64,000 bases of DNA from Phenylobacterium sp. (GTDB taxonomy: Bacteria > Pseudomonadota > Alphaproteobacteria > Caulobacterales > Caulobacteraceae). The translations under genes and the position numbers were made by a program. Of the stretch, positions 50,578 to 60,323 are shown in pieces. Below the pieces are notes generated by a model, which was not told the origin of the DNA, ran no database searches, and worked only from the letters and a program-made list of their open reading frames with translations. The stretch lies in NCBI RefSeq assembly GCF_019636135.1, contig NZ_JAHBYD010000001.1:62001-126000 (forward strand). Reading direction: 5' to 3'. Within the stretch, counting starts at the first letter, position 1. Each line of letters starts with the position of its first letter.

Positions 50578-50778
50578 ACGGGGGCTCGCAATCGGGTCGA
50601 AAGTTGCGCGACCCTAGCGACGGCCGGGGCACGTCGCCAGCGCGGCTTGGAATAGTCGCGTTCGGTCAATCCGTTGCCGGTATGTGTCCTTTGCGCAATT
50701 CCCCCGACGCCCCGGGCAGTGTAGACGGCCCGCTCAAGTTCTTACGGCGTCCGCCAAACCTCCCCATCCCGGCTCCGC

Positions 50779-52206
50779 ATGCGACTCAAGTTCCTCCTCC
50801 TGGCCGCCGGCGTCGTTCTGGCGGGATGCGCGACGCCGCGCGAGGCGGACGTGCGCCTGCCCGCGGGCTATGAGGCCGGGGCCGAGGCGCCCGCCGGGGC
50901 GATCCCGCTGGATACCTGGTGGACCGCCTACTCGGACGCCCAGCTCACCGAGCTCGTGCAGCAGGCGCTCGCGCGCAACACCGACGTCCGCACCGCCCGC
51001 TCGCGCCTCGACGAGGTGAAGGCCCAGCGCACCAGCGCCGTCCTGCAATACCTGCCGCAGGGCGACCTCGCGGCCTCGGGCCGGCGCACCGACACCGACC
51101 AGATCGGCGGCACGGTCGCCAACATCCCGGGCTTCTCCACCTCGGGCGTGTCCGAGCAGTACGGCGCCAATTTCAACGTCTCGTGGGAGGTCGATCCCTG
51201 GGGCCGCGGCTTCGTGGCCTACCGCGCCGCCAACGCCGAGGTCGACCGCGTGCGCTTCGCCTACGAGGCCGCCCGCGCCCAGGTCGCCGCCCAGACCGCC
51301 GACGCCTACTTCCAGGCCAAGGGCCTCGCCATCCAGCTCGCCGACGCGCGCGAGACGTCGCGCATCCAGCAGGAACTCTACGACCTCGCCTCGAAGCGCG
51401 CCGCCGCCGGGATCGCCGCCACCTCCGAGCCCGACCGCGTCGCCGGCGACCTCGCCCAGGCGCAGGCCAACGTGGCCGCCCTGGACGCCCAGCTCCAGAT
51501 CCAGAAGCGCGCGATCCTGATCCTGGCCGGCCGCGTCTTCGAGCCCACCGCCAGCATCGCCGCCACGCCGGACGTGGGCGAGGCGCCGGGCGTCCCGGCC
51601 TCGCTGCCCAGCGACCTGCTGCAACGCCGGCCCGACGTGCGCCAGGCGCAGGCCGCCGTCCGCTCGGCCGCCGCCCAGCAGAAGCTCGCCGGCCTGGCCT
51701 TCTTCCCCAGCTTCACGCTGACCCCCGGCCTCGGCTGGTCGCGCATCGAGCAGCCCGGCTTCTCGTCCGAGACCACGAGCTGGACGATCGGCGGCTCGGT
51801 GATGCAGCCGCTGCTGTCGATCCCGCGGCTGATGTCCGAGCTGAAGGTGCAGAACGCCCGCGCCGAGCAGGCCGTCACCGCCTACGAGAAGACCGTGCAG
51901 ACCGCCTTCCAGGAGGCCGAATCCTCGCTGGTCGGCCTCGACGCCGACCGCCGCCGCGTGGCCCTTCTGCGTGACGGCGAGGCGCGGGCGCGGCGCGCCT
52001 TCGAGGCGGCCCGCATCGGCTACGAGCGCGGGCTGACCGACCTCAACACCACCCTGTCGTCCGAGCAGGCCTGGCGCGCCGTCCGCGCCCAGCTCACCTC
52101 GGCCGAGGTCCAGGCGCTGCGCCGCTCCGTCCAGGCCGTGAAGGCCATCGGCGGGGGCTGGCCGGCCCAGAAATACGCCCAGGCGCGGCCCGAGGCTGCG
52201 CGGTGA
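50779..52206 (+). CDS. RND efflux outer-membrane lipoprotein (OprM/NodT type)
   Basis: A 475-residue TolC-family channel with a lipobox (AAGVVLAGCATP, Cys near 17). Two internally similar halves carry the family landmarks IPLDTWWTAYSDAQLTELVQ and FNVSWEVDPWGRGFVAYRAA, then SLPSDLLQRRPDVRQAQAAV and ADRRRVALLRDGEARARRAF with YERGLTDLNTTLSSEQA. It is the first gene of a three-gene operon; its stop overlaps the start of the adaptor gene. The cargo is unknown. Confidence 0.92.
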   Translation: MRLKFLLLAAGVVLAGCATPREADVRLPAGYEAGAEAPAGAIPLDTWWTAYSDAQLTELVQQALARNTDVRTARSRLDEVKAQRTSAVLQYLPQGDLAASGRRTDTDQIGGTVANIPGFSTSGVSEQYGANFNVSWEVDPWGRGFVAYRAANAEVDRVRFAYEAARAQVAAQTADAYFQAKGLAIQLADARETSRIQQELYDLASKRAAAGIAATSEPDRVAGDLAQAQANVAALDAQLQIQKRAILILAGRVFEPTASIAATPDVGEAPGVPASLPSDLLQRRPDVRQAQAAVRSAAAQQKLAGLAFFPSFTLTPGLGWSRIEQPGFSSETTSWTIGGSVMQPLLSIPRLMSELKVQNARAEQAVTAYEKTVQTAFQEAESSLVGLDADRRRVALLRDGEARARRAFEAARIGYERGLTDLNTTLSSEQAWRAVRAQLTSAEVQALRRSVQAVKAIGGGWPAQKYAQARPEAAR

Positions 52207-53273
52207 GACAGAACATGAAGCGCATCACCCTCCTCATTCTGCCGCTGGTCGCGGTCGCCGCCCTGGCGGGCTGCCGCAAGCCGCCGGAGCAGCAGACCGA
52301 GGCTCAGCGGGCGCGCGCCGTGACCGTGGTGCGGATCGAGCCGCGGTCGATCGTGGGCTCGCTGACCGCCTCGGGCGACCTGCTGCCGCGCGAGGAGGCC
52401 GCCGTGCTGCCGGAAGTGAACGGCTACCGCGTCGCCCGCGTGCTCGCCGACGTCGGCCAGTACGTGAAGGCGGGCCAGACCCTCGTCCAGCTCGATCCGA
52501 CCCTGCTGGAGGCGCAGATCGCCGCCTCGCAGGCGCAGGCCGCCCAGGCCGAGGACCAGGCCCGCCGCGTGAGCGGGCTGGACGGGCAGGGCGTGCTGAG
52601 CCAGGAGCAGATCGAGCAGCGCCGATTCCAGGCCAAGGTCGCCACCGCCAACCTGCGCAACCTGCAGACCCAGCGCCGCAAGCTGGCGGTCGTGGCCCCG
52701 GTGTCCGGCCTGATCCTGGAGAAGACCGTCCGCCCGGGCGACCTCGCGGCCGGCGCGGGCACGCCGTGGTTCCGCATGGCGCGCGACGGCCAGGTCGAGC
52801 TCGCGGCCGACCTCGCCGAGGCCGACCTCGCCCGCGTGCGCCCGGGCCAGTCGGCCACCGTGACCCTGCCCGGCGGCGGCGTGGCGAACGGGCGCGTGCG
52901 CCTGGTCAGCCCGCAGATCGATCCGCAGACCAAGCTGGGCGAGGTCCGCATCACCCTGCCGGTCCGCCCGGACATCCGCGCCGGCGGCTTCGCCCGCGCG
53001 GTGTTCGACGACGCCTCGGCCAGCGTGCTGGCCGTGCCGGAAGCGGCGATCCGCTACGACGCCAACGGCGCCAGCGTGATGGTCGTCGGCGCCGATGACC
53101 GGGTGAAGCGGGTCATGGTCCAGACCGGGGCCCGCGGCGGCGGCCTGGTGCAGATCGTGAAGGGCCCGCCCGCCGGATCGCGCATCCTGGCCAACGCCGG
53201 CGCGCTCTTCCTCGACGGCGACATGGTGCGCCCCTCCGACGCTCCGGCGGCGAAGCCGGCGGTCAAGCGATGA
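52203..53273 (+). CDS. RND efflux periplasmic adaptor (membrane fusion protein)
   Basis: A 356-residue adaptor that bridges the RND pump and the outer-membrane channel. Its N-terminus has an LAGC lipobox (VAVAALAGCRKPP), so it is probably lipid-anchored. The barrel/lipoyl region VNGYRVARVLADVGQYVKAG and QTLVQLDPTLLEAQIAASQA is followed by a coiled coil and the second lipoyl half LAVVAPVSGLILEKTVRPGD. The GTG at 52203 overlaps the upstream stop; an ATG four codons later (MKRITLLI) is an alternative. Operon position 2 of 3. Confidence 0.9.
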   Translation: MRQNMKRITLLILPLVAVAALAGCRKPPEQQTEAQRARAVTVVRIEPRSIVGSLTASGDLLPREEAAVLPEVNGYRVARVLADVGQYVKAGQTLVQLDPTLLEAQIAASQAQAAQAEDQARRVSGLDGQGVLSQEQIEQRRFQAKVATANLRNLQTQRRKLAVVAPVSGLILEKTVRPGDLAAGAGTPWFRMARDGQVELAADLAEADLARVRPGQSATVTLPGGGVANGRVRLVSPQIDPQTKLGEVRITLPVRPDIRAGGFARAVFDDASASVLAVPEAAIRYDANGASVMVVGADDRVKRVMVQTGARGGGLVQIVKGPPAGSRILANAGALFLDGDMVRPSDAPAAKPAVKR

Positions 53274-56200
53274 GCGAGGGCCACCGCAGCGGATTCCCCG
53301 TCTCGGCATGGGCGATCCGCAATCCGATCCCGGTCGCGGTCCTGTTCATCGGCCTCGTGCTGGCCGGCCTGATCGCCTATTCGGGCCTGGCGGTTAAGCA
53401 GTATCCCAACGTCCAGTTCCCGGTGATCGCCGTCACGGTCACCCAGTCGGGCGCCGCGCCCGGGGAGATGGAGACCCAGATCACGCGCCCGGTCGAGGAC
53501 GCCGTCTCCGGCGTCACCGGCGTGCGCAGCATCCAGTCGGTGGTCACCCAGGGCGTTTCCACCACCTCGGTCCAGTTCGAGATCGGCACGAACCTGCAGA
53601 AGAAGACCGACGAGATGCGCTCGAAGGTCGCCCAGGCCCGTGCGCAGCTCCCGCGCGATATCGACGAGCCGCAGGTCACCCAGCTCGAGATCGACGACGC
53701 GGCCCCCATCCTGACGATGGCGGTCTCGGCGCCCTCCATGTCGGACGACGAGCTGTCGTGGTTCGTGGACGATACGGTCGCGCGCGCCCTGCAGTCGGCG
53801 AAGGGGGTGTCGCAGACGTCCCGGGTCGGCGGGGTGTCGCGCGAGATCAACGTCATCGTCGATCCTGACCGGCTGGCCGCGCGCGGGCTGACCGCCAGCC
53901 AGCTCAACACCGCGCTCCGGGCCTTCCAGGTCGACGCGCCCGGCGGGCAGGTGACGGTGGGCGACCGCGAACAGACGGTCCGCGTGCTGGGCACCGTGCG
54001 CACGGTGGAGCAACTGCGCGAGCTCACCATCCCGACCGGCGGCGGCCAGTTCGTGCGCCTGACCGACGTGGCCGAGGTGGGCGACGGGGCGTCCGACGTG
54101 CGCGGCTTCGCGCGCCTCAACGGCCGGCCCGTGGTCGGCTTCCAGGTCGCCAAGACCAAGGAAGCCAGCGACGTCGACACCGAGGACGCGGTGCTGGCGA
54201 AGCTCGCGGAGCTGGAGAAGGCCCACCCGGAGGTCAAGTTCTCGACCATCTTCTCGTCGGTCACCGAGACCCGGGCGAGCTTCCACGCGACCAAGAACGT
54301 GCTGGGCGAAGGCATGCTGCTGGCCGCGCTGGTGGTGTTCTTCTTCCTGCGGAACTGGCGGGCGACGGCGATCACGGCGCTGGCCATGCCGATCTCGCTG
54401 ATCCCGACCTTCTTCGTCATGAAGATGGCCGGCTTCTCGCTGAACATGGTGACGCTGCTGGCGCTCACCCTGGTCATCGGCATCCTCGTCGACGACGCGA
54501 TCGTCGAGATCGAGAACATCGAAAAGCGCGTCGAGCGCGGCCAGCGCCCGTACCAGGCCGCGATCGAAGGGGCCGACGCGATCGGCCTGGCGGTGGTCGC
54601 GACCACCATGGCGATCGTCGTGGTGTTCACGCCGGTGTCGTTCATGCCCGGCATTCCGGGCCAGTTCTTCAAGGAATTCGGCCTGACCGTCTCGGTCGCG
54701 GTGATCTTCTCGCTGGTCGTCGCGCGCCTGGTGACGCCGTTGCTGGCCGCCTATTTCCTGAAGGCGCAGGCGTCGCCGCACGAGCGCAAGCCGTTCAAAG
54801 GCTTCTACCGCAACGCGCTGGAGTGGGCGCTGGCCCACCGGATCGTCGCCGCGATCATCGGCGGCGTGTTCTTCGTCGGCTCGCTGTTCCTGGTCCCGCT
54901 GCTGCCGGCAGGGTTCCAGCCGGCGGGCGACCCCGACTACATGTACGTCGAGATCCAGGGCCCGCCGGGCGCCACCGTGGCCGACATGGAGACCACGTCG
55001 CAGCGGATCACCGACCTGTTCGCCAGGCAGCCGGAGGTCACCGGGGTCTTCGTCCAGATCGGCTCGACCGTCTCCAGCTTCGGTCCCGGCAGCGGGGCCA
55101 GCGGCGGCGGCGACCTGCGCAAGGGTACGGCGACGATCCTGCTGCGCGAGGACCGCAAGGTCAGCGGCGACGAGATCCGCAACCGGCTGCGCGAGGAGCT
55201 GCGGAAGATCCCCGACGTGCGTCTCGGCTTCCTGAGCTTCGAGGGCAGCGCCGGCTTCCAGCAGATCCTCACCGGCGACAACGGCCCCAACCTGGAGCTG
55301 GCGGCGCTGGAACTCGAGCGCCAGATGCGCACCCTGCCCGAACTGGCCGACCCGAAGCAGTCGACCCCGCCGGTCGGGCCCGAGATCGTGATCCGGCCGA
55401 AGCCGGCCGAGGCCGCGCGTCTCGGCGTGTCGTCCGACGCCATCTCCGCGGTCGTGCGGATCGCCACCGTCGGCGACATCGACGCCAACGTCGCCAAGTT
55501 CAACGAGGGCGAGCGCCGCATCCCGATCCGGATCCGCCTGCCGGAAAGCGCGCGGACCGACCTGCAGCAACTGCGGGACCTGCGGGTGCCCACGGCGAGT
55601 GGCGGGACGACGACGCTGGAGAGCGTGGCCGACATCACCTTCCAGGCCGGCCCGGCCCGGATCGACCGGCTGAACCGCGAGCGGCGGGTCATGCTCGTGG
55701 CCGAACTGAACGGCGGCTACCAGTTGGGCCAGGCGCAGCAGGCGGTGAACAAGCTGCCGATCATGAAGAACCCGCCGCCCGGCGTGCGGCCGGCCTCGAT
55801 CGGCACGGCCGAGGCGATGGCCGAGCTGTTCGGCGGCTTCGGCATGGCGATCTTCGCCGGCGTGTCGATGATCTACGGCGTGCTGGTCCTGCTGTTCCGC
55901 AGCTTCTTCAAGCCGCTGGTCATCCTCTCGGCCCTGCCGACCGCGGTCGGCGGCGCGTTCCTCGGGCTGCTGACCTTCAACCTGTCGCTCTCGATCCCGT
56001 CGCTGATCGGGTTCCTGATGCTGCTGGGCCTGGCGGCGAAGAACTCGATCCTGCTGGTGGAGTACGCCATCGAGCGCGAGCGCGAGGGCATGAGCCAGCA
56101 CGACGCGATCGTCGAGGCCTGCCGCGAGCGGGCGCGTCCGATCGTCATGACGACCTTCGCCATGGCCGCGGGCATGCTGCCCACCGCGTTCGCGCTGGAG

Positions 56201-56398
56201 AAGGGCGCGGAGTTCCGCCAGCCCATGGCCGTCGCGGTGATCGGCGGCCTCATCACCTCGACCGTGCTGTCGCTGGTGCTGGTGCCGGTGGTCTACGAGT
56301 TCGTCGACGACTTCGAGAACTGGATCAAGCCGAAGCTCGCCCGCCTGGTCACCCCGCGCGACGCCGCCCGCGGGCCGGCGCCGGAAGACCGCCTCTAG
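53270..56398 (+). CDS. RND-family multidrug/HAE1-type efflux permease
   Basis: A 1042-residue inner-membrane pump of the AcrB/MdtC type driven by protons. It has 12 spans; the essential Asp pair is in VIGILVDDAIVEIENIEKRV; the porter domains hold YPNVQFPVIAVTVTQSGAAP and FVQIGSTVSSFGPGSG; the second half holds RSFFKPLVILSALPTAVGGA and GLAAKNSILLVEYAIERE. Sequence traits (VKQYPNVQFP; AGFQPAGDPD) resemble the MdtB/MdtC/MuxC side rather than AcrB. The ATG overlaps the adaptor stop (ATGA). Cargo unknown. Confidence 0.93.
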   Translation: MSEGHRSGFPVSAWAIRNPIPVAVLFIGLVLAGLIAYSGLAVKQYPNVQFPVIAVTVTQSGAAPGEMETQITRPVEDAVSGVTGVRSIQSVVTQGVSTTSVQFEIGTNLQKKTDEMRSKVAQARAQLPRDIDEPQVTQLEIDDAAPILTMAVSAPSMSDDELSWFVDDTVARALQSAKGVSQTSRVGGVSREINVIVDPDRLAARGLTASQLNTALRAFQVDAPGGQVTVGDREQTVRVLGTVRTVEQLRELTIPTGGGQFVRLTDVAEVGDGASDVRGFARLNGRPVVGFQVAKTKEASDVDTEDAVLAKLAELEKAHPEVKFSTIFSSVTETRASFHATKNVLGEGMLLAALVVFFFLRNWRATAITALAMPISLIPTFFVMKMAGFSLNMVTLLALTLVIGILVDDAIVEIENIEKRVERGQRPYQAAIEGADAIGLAVVATTMAIVVVFTPVSFMPGIPGQFFKEFGLTVSVAVIFSLVVARLVTPLLAAYFLKAQASPHERKPFKGFYRNALEWALAHRIVAAIIGGVFFVGSLFLVPLLPAGFQPAGDPDYMYVEIQGPPGATVADMETTSQRITDLFARQPEVTGVFVQIGSTVSSFGPGSGASGGGDLRKGTATILLREDRKVSGDEIRNRLREELRKIPDVRLGFLSFEGSAGFQQILTGDNGPNLELAALELERQMRTLPELADPKQSTPPVGPEIVIRPKPAEAARLGVSSDAISAVVRIATVGDIDANVAKFNEGERRIPIRIRLPESARTDLQQLRDLRVPTASGGTTTLESVADITFQAGPARIDRLNRERRVMLVAELNGGYQLGQAQQAVNKLPIMKNPPPGVRPASIGTAEAMAELFGGFGMAIFAGVSMIYGVLVLLFRSFFKPLVILSALPTAVGGAFLGLLTFNLSLSIPSLIGFLMLLGLAAKNSILLVEYAIEREREGMSQHDAIVEACRERARPIVMTTFAMAAGMLPTAFALEKGAEFRQPMAVAVIGGLITSTVLSLVLVPVVYEFVDDFENWIKPKLARLVTPRDAARGPAPEDRL

Positions 56399-56628
56399 CG
56401 CGCCCTCGGTATCGGTTCACCGGCAGGCTGCGGAGCAGCTTGGCATAGGCGGCCGACTGGAAGACCTGGCGGTCGCACCGCCGCAGCGCCCTCATAATCG
56501 ACAACGCGCCAGAGATCCGCTGAACATCTCCAATCCCGGCGGTTCGCCAGCAAGCCAATGACGTTGTTCCTGCCGTGTGCAACTGGTCGAACAAGACGGG
56601 AGCCTGATCCACAAACCGAGCCGCGACG
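56399..56628. other. Gene-less junction between efflux operon and foreign island
   Basis: The 230 bases after the permease stop switch from GC-rich to more mixed composition. A reverse-strand frame (with SIMRALRRCDRQVFQSAAYA) is open here but matches no family I can name and lacks a start with a ribosome site. No tRNA or clear direct repeat was seen. It is the probable left boundary of an insertion. Confidence 0.4.
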
Positions 56629-59121
56629 ATGAAGAATGATCGCGAAAATGCTGCGGAAATCGCCCGCATCCGAAGTCGGCTGGCATCGCTTGATACCGAA
56701 CGCAGAAAACTCGCGACCGAGCTCGCCGCACTCGAACGTGGACAAGCGGCGTGGACGCCCGCCGATCATCGTTCAGAGCCCACCGCGAACACGTCGACCG
56801 TGACGGCCAAGTCCTCGACAGCGGCCAAGGTCGACCTGTTTCGCCGCCTGTTCGTCGGCCGGTCCGATGTGTTTCCGGTCCGTTGGGAGAACCGAAAGAC
56901 TGGCCACGCGGGATATGCGCCCGCATGCGCCAACGAGTGGGTGAAGGGTGTTTGCGGCAAACCTCAAGTCAAGTGCGGGGCGTGTCCCGGCCAAGCATTC
57001 ATCCCGGTCTCGGACGAGGTCATTGAGAGACATCTGCGCGGCGGCGGCCAGAAGGCGTCAGACAGCGATTTCGTCGCCGGCGTCTATCCGCTGCTCCCCG
57101 ATGAAACCTGCTGGTTTCTGGCGGCGGATTTCGACAAGGAGAATTGGGTGGCGGATGCGTCGGCCTTCGTCGAGACCTGCCAGGCAAAGGGCATCCCGGT
57201 CGCCCTCGAACGATCACGGTCCGGCAGGGGCGGACATGTCTGGATCTTCTTCTCCGAACCCATCGCGGCCCGCACCGCGCGCCAGCTCGGCGCGGCGATC
57301 CTCACCGAGACGATGGAGCGGCGACCGGAGATCGGTTTCGAATCCTATGATCGTCTCTTTCCGAGCCAGGACACGATGCCCAGCGGCGGGTTCGGGAATC
57401 TGATCGCGCTGCCCCTGCAGCGCCGCGCTCGCGAAGGCGGCAATAGCGTCTTTATCGACAAGGACCTGTGTCCATATGACGATCAGTGGGCGTTCCTGTC
57501 GTCGCTGCCACGACTCCCCGCCGACGCGGCGACGAAGATCGTCGCGGAGGCCGAGACGCGCGGCCGTGTGTTGGCCGTGCGCATGCCCGTCGAGGACGAG
57601 GACGCCGACGAGCCTTGGCGCATGACGCCCTCGCGGCATCGCGAGCCGGCTCCGATCAACGATCCCATGCCAGGGAAGATTCGCCTTGTCCTTGCAGACC
57701 AGATCTATGTCGATCGAACGGAGGCGCCGCCCGCGCTGACGGCGCAGTTGATCCGCCTGGCGGCCTTTCAGAATCCCGAATTCCATCGTGCGCAATCCAT
57801 GCGGCTGCCGACGTTCGACAAACCCCGGATCATCTCGTGCGCCGAGCTTCATTCCCGCCACGTCGGGCTTCCGCGCGGTTGCCTGGACGAAACCGTCGAA
57901 CTGATCCGAGCGCTTGGTTCCGAAGTCGAGATTCAGGATCACCGTTCCGCCGGCGCGCCGCTCCCGGATGGCGTGAGCTTCCAAGGCGCGCTCCGCGGCC
58001 CGCAGATCGAAGCCTTCGACAAGCTCATGCCGCACGACCATGGCGTGCTGGCTGCGACGACCGCGTTCGGCAAGACGGTCGTGGCCGCAGCCCTCATCGC
58101 CAGGCGGGCGCGAAACACGCTGGTCCTCGTCCATCGCCGCGCCTTGCTCGCTCAGTGGACCGAGCGTCTCAAAGCCTTCCTCTCGATCGACGCCAGGGAT
58201 ATCGGCGCCATCGGCGGTGGGCGTCGGAAGCCGACCGGCGTCGTTGACGTCGCGCTGATCCAGAGTCTGGTGCGACGGGGCGAGGTGTCCGACCTAGTCG
58301 CGGACTACGGTCACCTCGTCGTCGACGAGTGTCATCATCTGTCCGCGGCGAGCTTTGAACTGGTGGCCAGGCGGGCGAAGGCGCGGTACGTGCTTGGATT
58401 GTCCGCGACCGTGACGCGCAAGGACGGTCATCACCCCATCATCTTCATGCAATGCGGCGCTGTTCGGCACAGAGTCAGCGCGTGCACTCAGGCGACAGAG
58501 CGGGGCGTCGTGCATCGCGCTTTGTTCAAGCCGACGACGTTCCGGTTACCTCCGCCCCTGGCCGAGCTGGACCGCCCGACCATACCCGCGATCTATGCCG
58601 CGCTCGCGCGGGACCAAGCACGCAACGATCTGATCTTCGAAGACGTGCTGAAGGCGTTGGAAGCGAAGCGCTCGCCCATCGTGCTGACCGAGCGCCGGGA
58701 TCACCTTGATCACCTTCAGCAGCGCTTCTCGCGCTTCGTGAGCAACCTGGTCGTCCTGCGCGGCGCGATGTCGGCGGCCGAGCGCAAGGCGTCGGAGGCG
58801 GCGCTGCAAGTCGCGGACGATCAGGAGCGGCTCATCCTGGCGACCGGCCGCTACATCGGAGAGGGTTTCGACGACGCCCGGCTCGACACGCTCTTCCTCA
58901 CCATGCCGATCTCCTGGCAGGGCACGCTCGCGCAGTATGTGGGCCGGCTTCACCGGCAGCGCGAAGGCAAGGCGGAAGTTCTGGTCGTCGACTACGTCGA
59001 TGAACGGGCGCCCGTGCTGGCGCGCATGGCGGCGAAGCGACGGGCCGGATATCGCGCGCTCGGCTACGTGATCGAACAATCGGCAGAGCGCGCGCCCGCT
59101 GACCGTCTCGGGCCGGCTTGA
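56629..59121 (+). CDS. Archaeo-eukaryotic primase-like domain fused to SF2 helicase (TOTE-type conflict protein)
   Basis: An 830-residue protein. A coiled coil (about 1-45) leads into a primase-polymerase-like domain: KVDLFRRLFVGRSDVFPVRW, a Cys cluster (CANEWVKGVCGKPQVKCGAC), catalytic D167-F-D169 in FLAADFDKENW, H203 in SRSGRGGHVWIFF and FPSQDTMPSGGFGNLIALPL. The helicase follows from about 450: Walker A TAFGKT (478-483), DECH (566-569), SAT (592-594) and QYVGRLHR (769-776). This order matches primase-helicase proteins with the TOTE-conflict-system primase domain, usually carried on mobile DNA. Base usage is less GC-biased than in neighbours, a sign of transfer. A defence or mobile-element replication role is inferred. 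Confidence 0.8.
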   Translation: MKNDRENAAEIARIRSRLASLDTERRKLATELAALERGQAAWTPADHRSEPTANTSTVTAKSSTAAKVDLFRRLFVGRSDVFPVRWENRKTGHAGYAPACANEWVKGVCGKPQVKCGACPGQAFIPVSDEVIERHLRGGGQKASDSDFVAGVYPLLPDETCWFLAADFDKENWVADASAFVETCQAKGIPVALERSRSGRGGHVWIFFSEPIAARTARQLGAAILTETMERRPEIGFESYDRLFPSQDTMPSGGFGNLIALPLQRRAREGGNSVFIDKDLCPYDDQWAFLSSLPRLPADAATKIVAEAETRGRVLAVRMPVEDEDADEPWRMTPSRHREPAPINDPMPGKIRLVLADQIYVDRTEAPPALTAQLIRLAAFQNPEFHRAQSMRLPTFDKPRIISCAELHSRHVGLPRGCLDETVELIRALGSEVEIQDHRSAGAPLPDGVSFQGALRGPQIEAFDKLMPHDHGVLAATTAFGKTVVAAALIARRARNTLVLVHRRALLAQWTERLKAFLSIDARDIGAIGGGRRKPTGVVDVALIQSLVRRGEVSDLVADYGHLVVDECHHLSAASFELVARRAKARYVLGLSATVTRKDGHHPIIFMQCGAVRHRVSACTQATERGVVHRALFKPTTFRLPPPLAELDRPTIPAIYAALARDQARNDLIFEDVLKALEAKRSPIVLTERRDHLDHLQQRFSRFVSNLVVLRGAMSAAERKASEAALQVADDQERLILATGRYIGEGFDDARLDTLFLTMPISWQGTLAQYVGRLHRQREGKAEVLVVDYVDERAPVLARMAAKRRAGYRALGYVIEQSAERAPADRLGPA

Positions 59122-59309
59122 TGGTCCTGCCGCGGGTCCTCAGGTTGAATTGACTGTCCGAGAATGTCGTAGCCGGCGCCTGGCGGGAGTATCCGCATGC
59201 TGGAGGAACAGCTCCATATCCGCCTGTTGACCGAGACACGCGCGCGGCTCATGCGCCGATGCCGGCCTGAGGCTGCGGCAAGAGAGCCGCGCTCCAGGAC
59301 AGGAGACGA

Positions 59310-60323
59310 CTATCCCAGGGCCTGCAACCGCTCGATGAAGCGTGTCTTGGCGGCGTGACGGGTGCGGATCTTCTGCAGTCGAGCCTTGAAATGCGCCGTG
59401 GACCCGTCCTGCTCGGCGATGGCCCCGAGATCGTGGAGGAGGGCGGCGGCCCGAGCGTAGGCGGCGCCGTTGCGGCGTTCGATCTCGGCTTCGGCCTGGG
59501 TCCAGACGGCTTCGCCGCGTCTGCGGATGGAGTCCAGGCGGGCCCGACGCCCGCGCTCCGCCGCCTTCGCCTGCCGTTCGGCTTCCGCCTCGAGCCGGGC
59601 GATCTTCTCGCGTTCGCGGGCGATGCGGATGGCCTCGGCGCGGACGCGCAGGTCAGCGACGGTCCTCGCCGCGCCTTCCATCCCCGCGACGACCGACCTG
59701 GCGAGGTCGGGCTCGTCCGCGACCGGGCGGAACGGGCGCTCGGCCGCCGCGGCGGCCAGGTCGGGATCGATCCCGAAGAAGTCCACGAAGGCTTCGAGCG
59801 GACCCGTCAACGGCCCGAGGCCCGGCAGCGGCTCCGGATCTCCGAGTTCCACGGCGTCGCCTTCGACCGCCGTCAGCCAGAGGAGATAGAAGACCCTAAG
59901 GTCGCCGCCGAGCACGTCGGCGCGCAGCGGCGCCATGGCGGCGAGCGACTCTGATCCGTCGTCCCAGGCCTCGCCCTCGACCTCCTCGACAAGGATGTCG
60001 AGGATCAGGTTCCCGCCGACGACGCGCTGACGCACGCCGTCCACGTCTCCAAGGCAGGCCGCGAGCGCCTGCCGGTCGACGAGCCGCTCCGGCCACCGGA
60101 TCATCAGCCGGCGCGTTCCCCAGTTCGACAGGTAGAGATGGAGGTCGAACCATTTCTCCATCAGGCGCGCCGGATCGCCCTTGAAGTCACCCCACTCATA
60201 GTGGTTGCTGAAGCTCGTCGCAGTGATGTTCGCTCGCGTCGACAGAGCGCGCAACGCCTTGCGATCCCCCTCGCCGAGCGGCCGATCGACGGCCCGGAAC
60301 TCATAGTACTGATATTCGCTCAT
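59310..60323 (-). CDS. Conserved protein of unknown function (MSEYQYYEF family)
   Basis: A 337-residue protein starting MSEYQYYEFRAVDRPLGEGD, then STRANITATSFSNHYEWGDF and KGDPARLMEKWFDLHLYLSN with WGTRRLMIRWP. This opening is a recurrent signature of proteins that, as I recall, often sit beside SWIM-zinc-finger genes; no SWIM gene is present here. The C-terminal third (about 230-300) is an Arg/Glu/Ala-rich coiled coil (RIAREREKIARLEAEAERQA) followed by a helical end. The ATG at 60323 is chosen because the family starts there. It converges on the primase-helicase gene. Function unknown; possibly part of the same defence-like island. Confidence 0.75.
   Translation of the reverse strand: MSEYQYYEFRAVDRPLGEGDRKALRALSTRANITATSFSNHYEWGDFKGDPARLMEKWFDLHLYLSNWGTRRLMIRWPERLVDRQALAACLGDVDGVRQRVVGGNLILDILVEEVEGEAWDDGSESLAAMAPLRADVLGGDLRVFYLLWLTAVEGDAVELGDPEPLPGLGPLTGPLEAFVDFFGIDPDLAAAAAERPFRPVADEPDLARSVVAGMEGAARTVADLRVRAEAIRIAREREKIARLEAEAERQAKAAERGRRARLDSIRRRGEAVWTQAEAEIERRNGAAYARAAALLHDLGAIAEQDGSTAHFKARLQKIRTRHAAKTRFIERLQALG

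Noticed and set aside
56399-56669. Reverse-strand frame at the left edge of the island
   Set aside because: No recognisable family or ribosome site; overlaps the start of the primase-helicase gene.
59199-59360. Short forward frame (MLEEQLHIRLLTETRARLMR) after the primase-helicase gene
   Set aside because: No family match, and it runs into the end of the convergent conserved gene.
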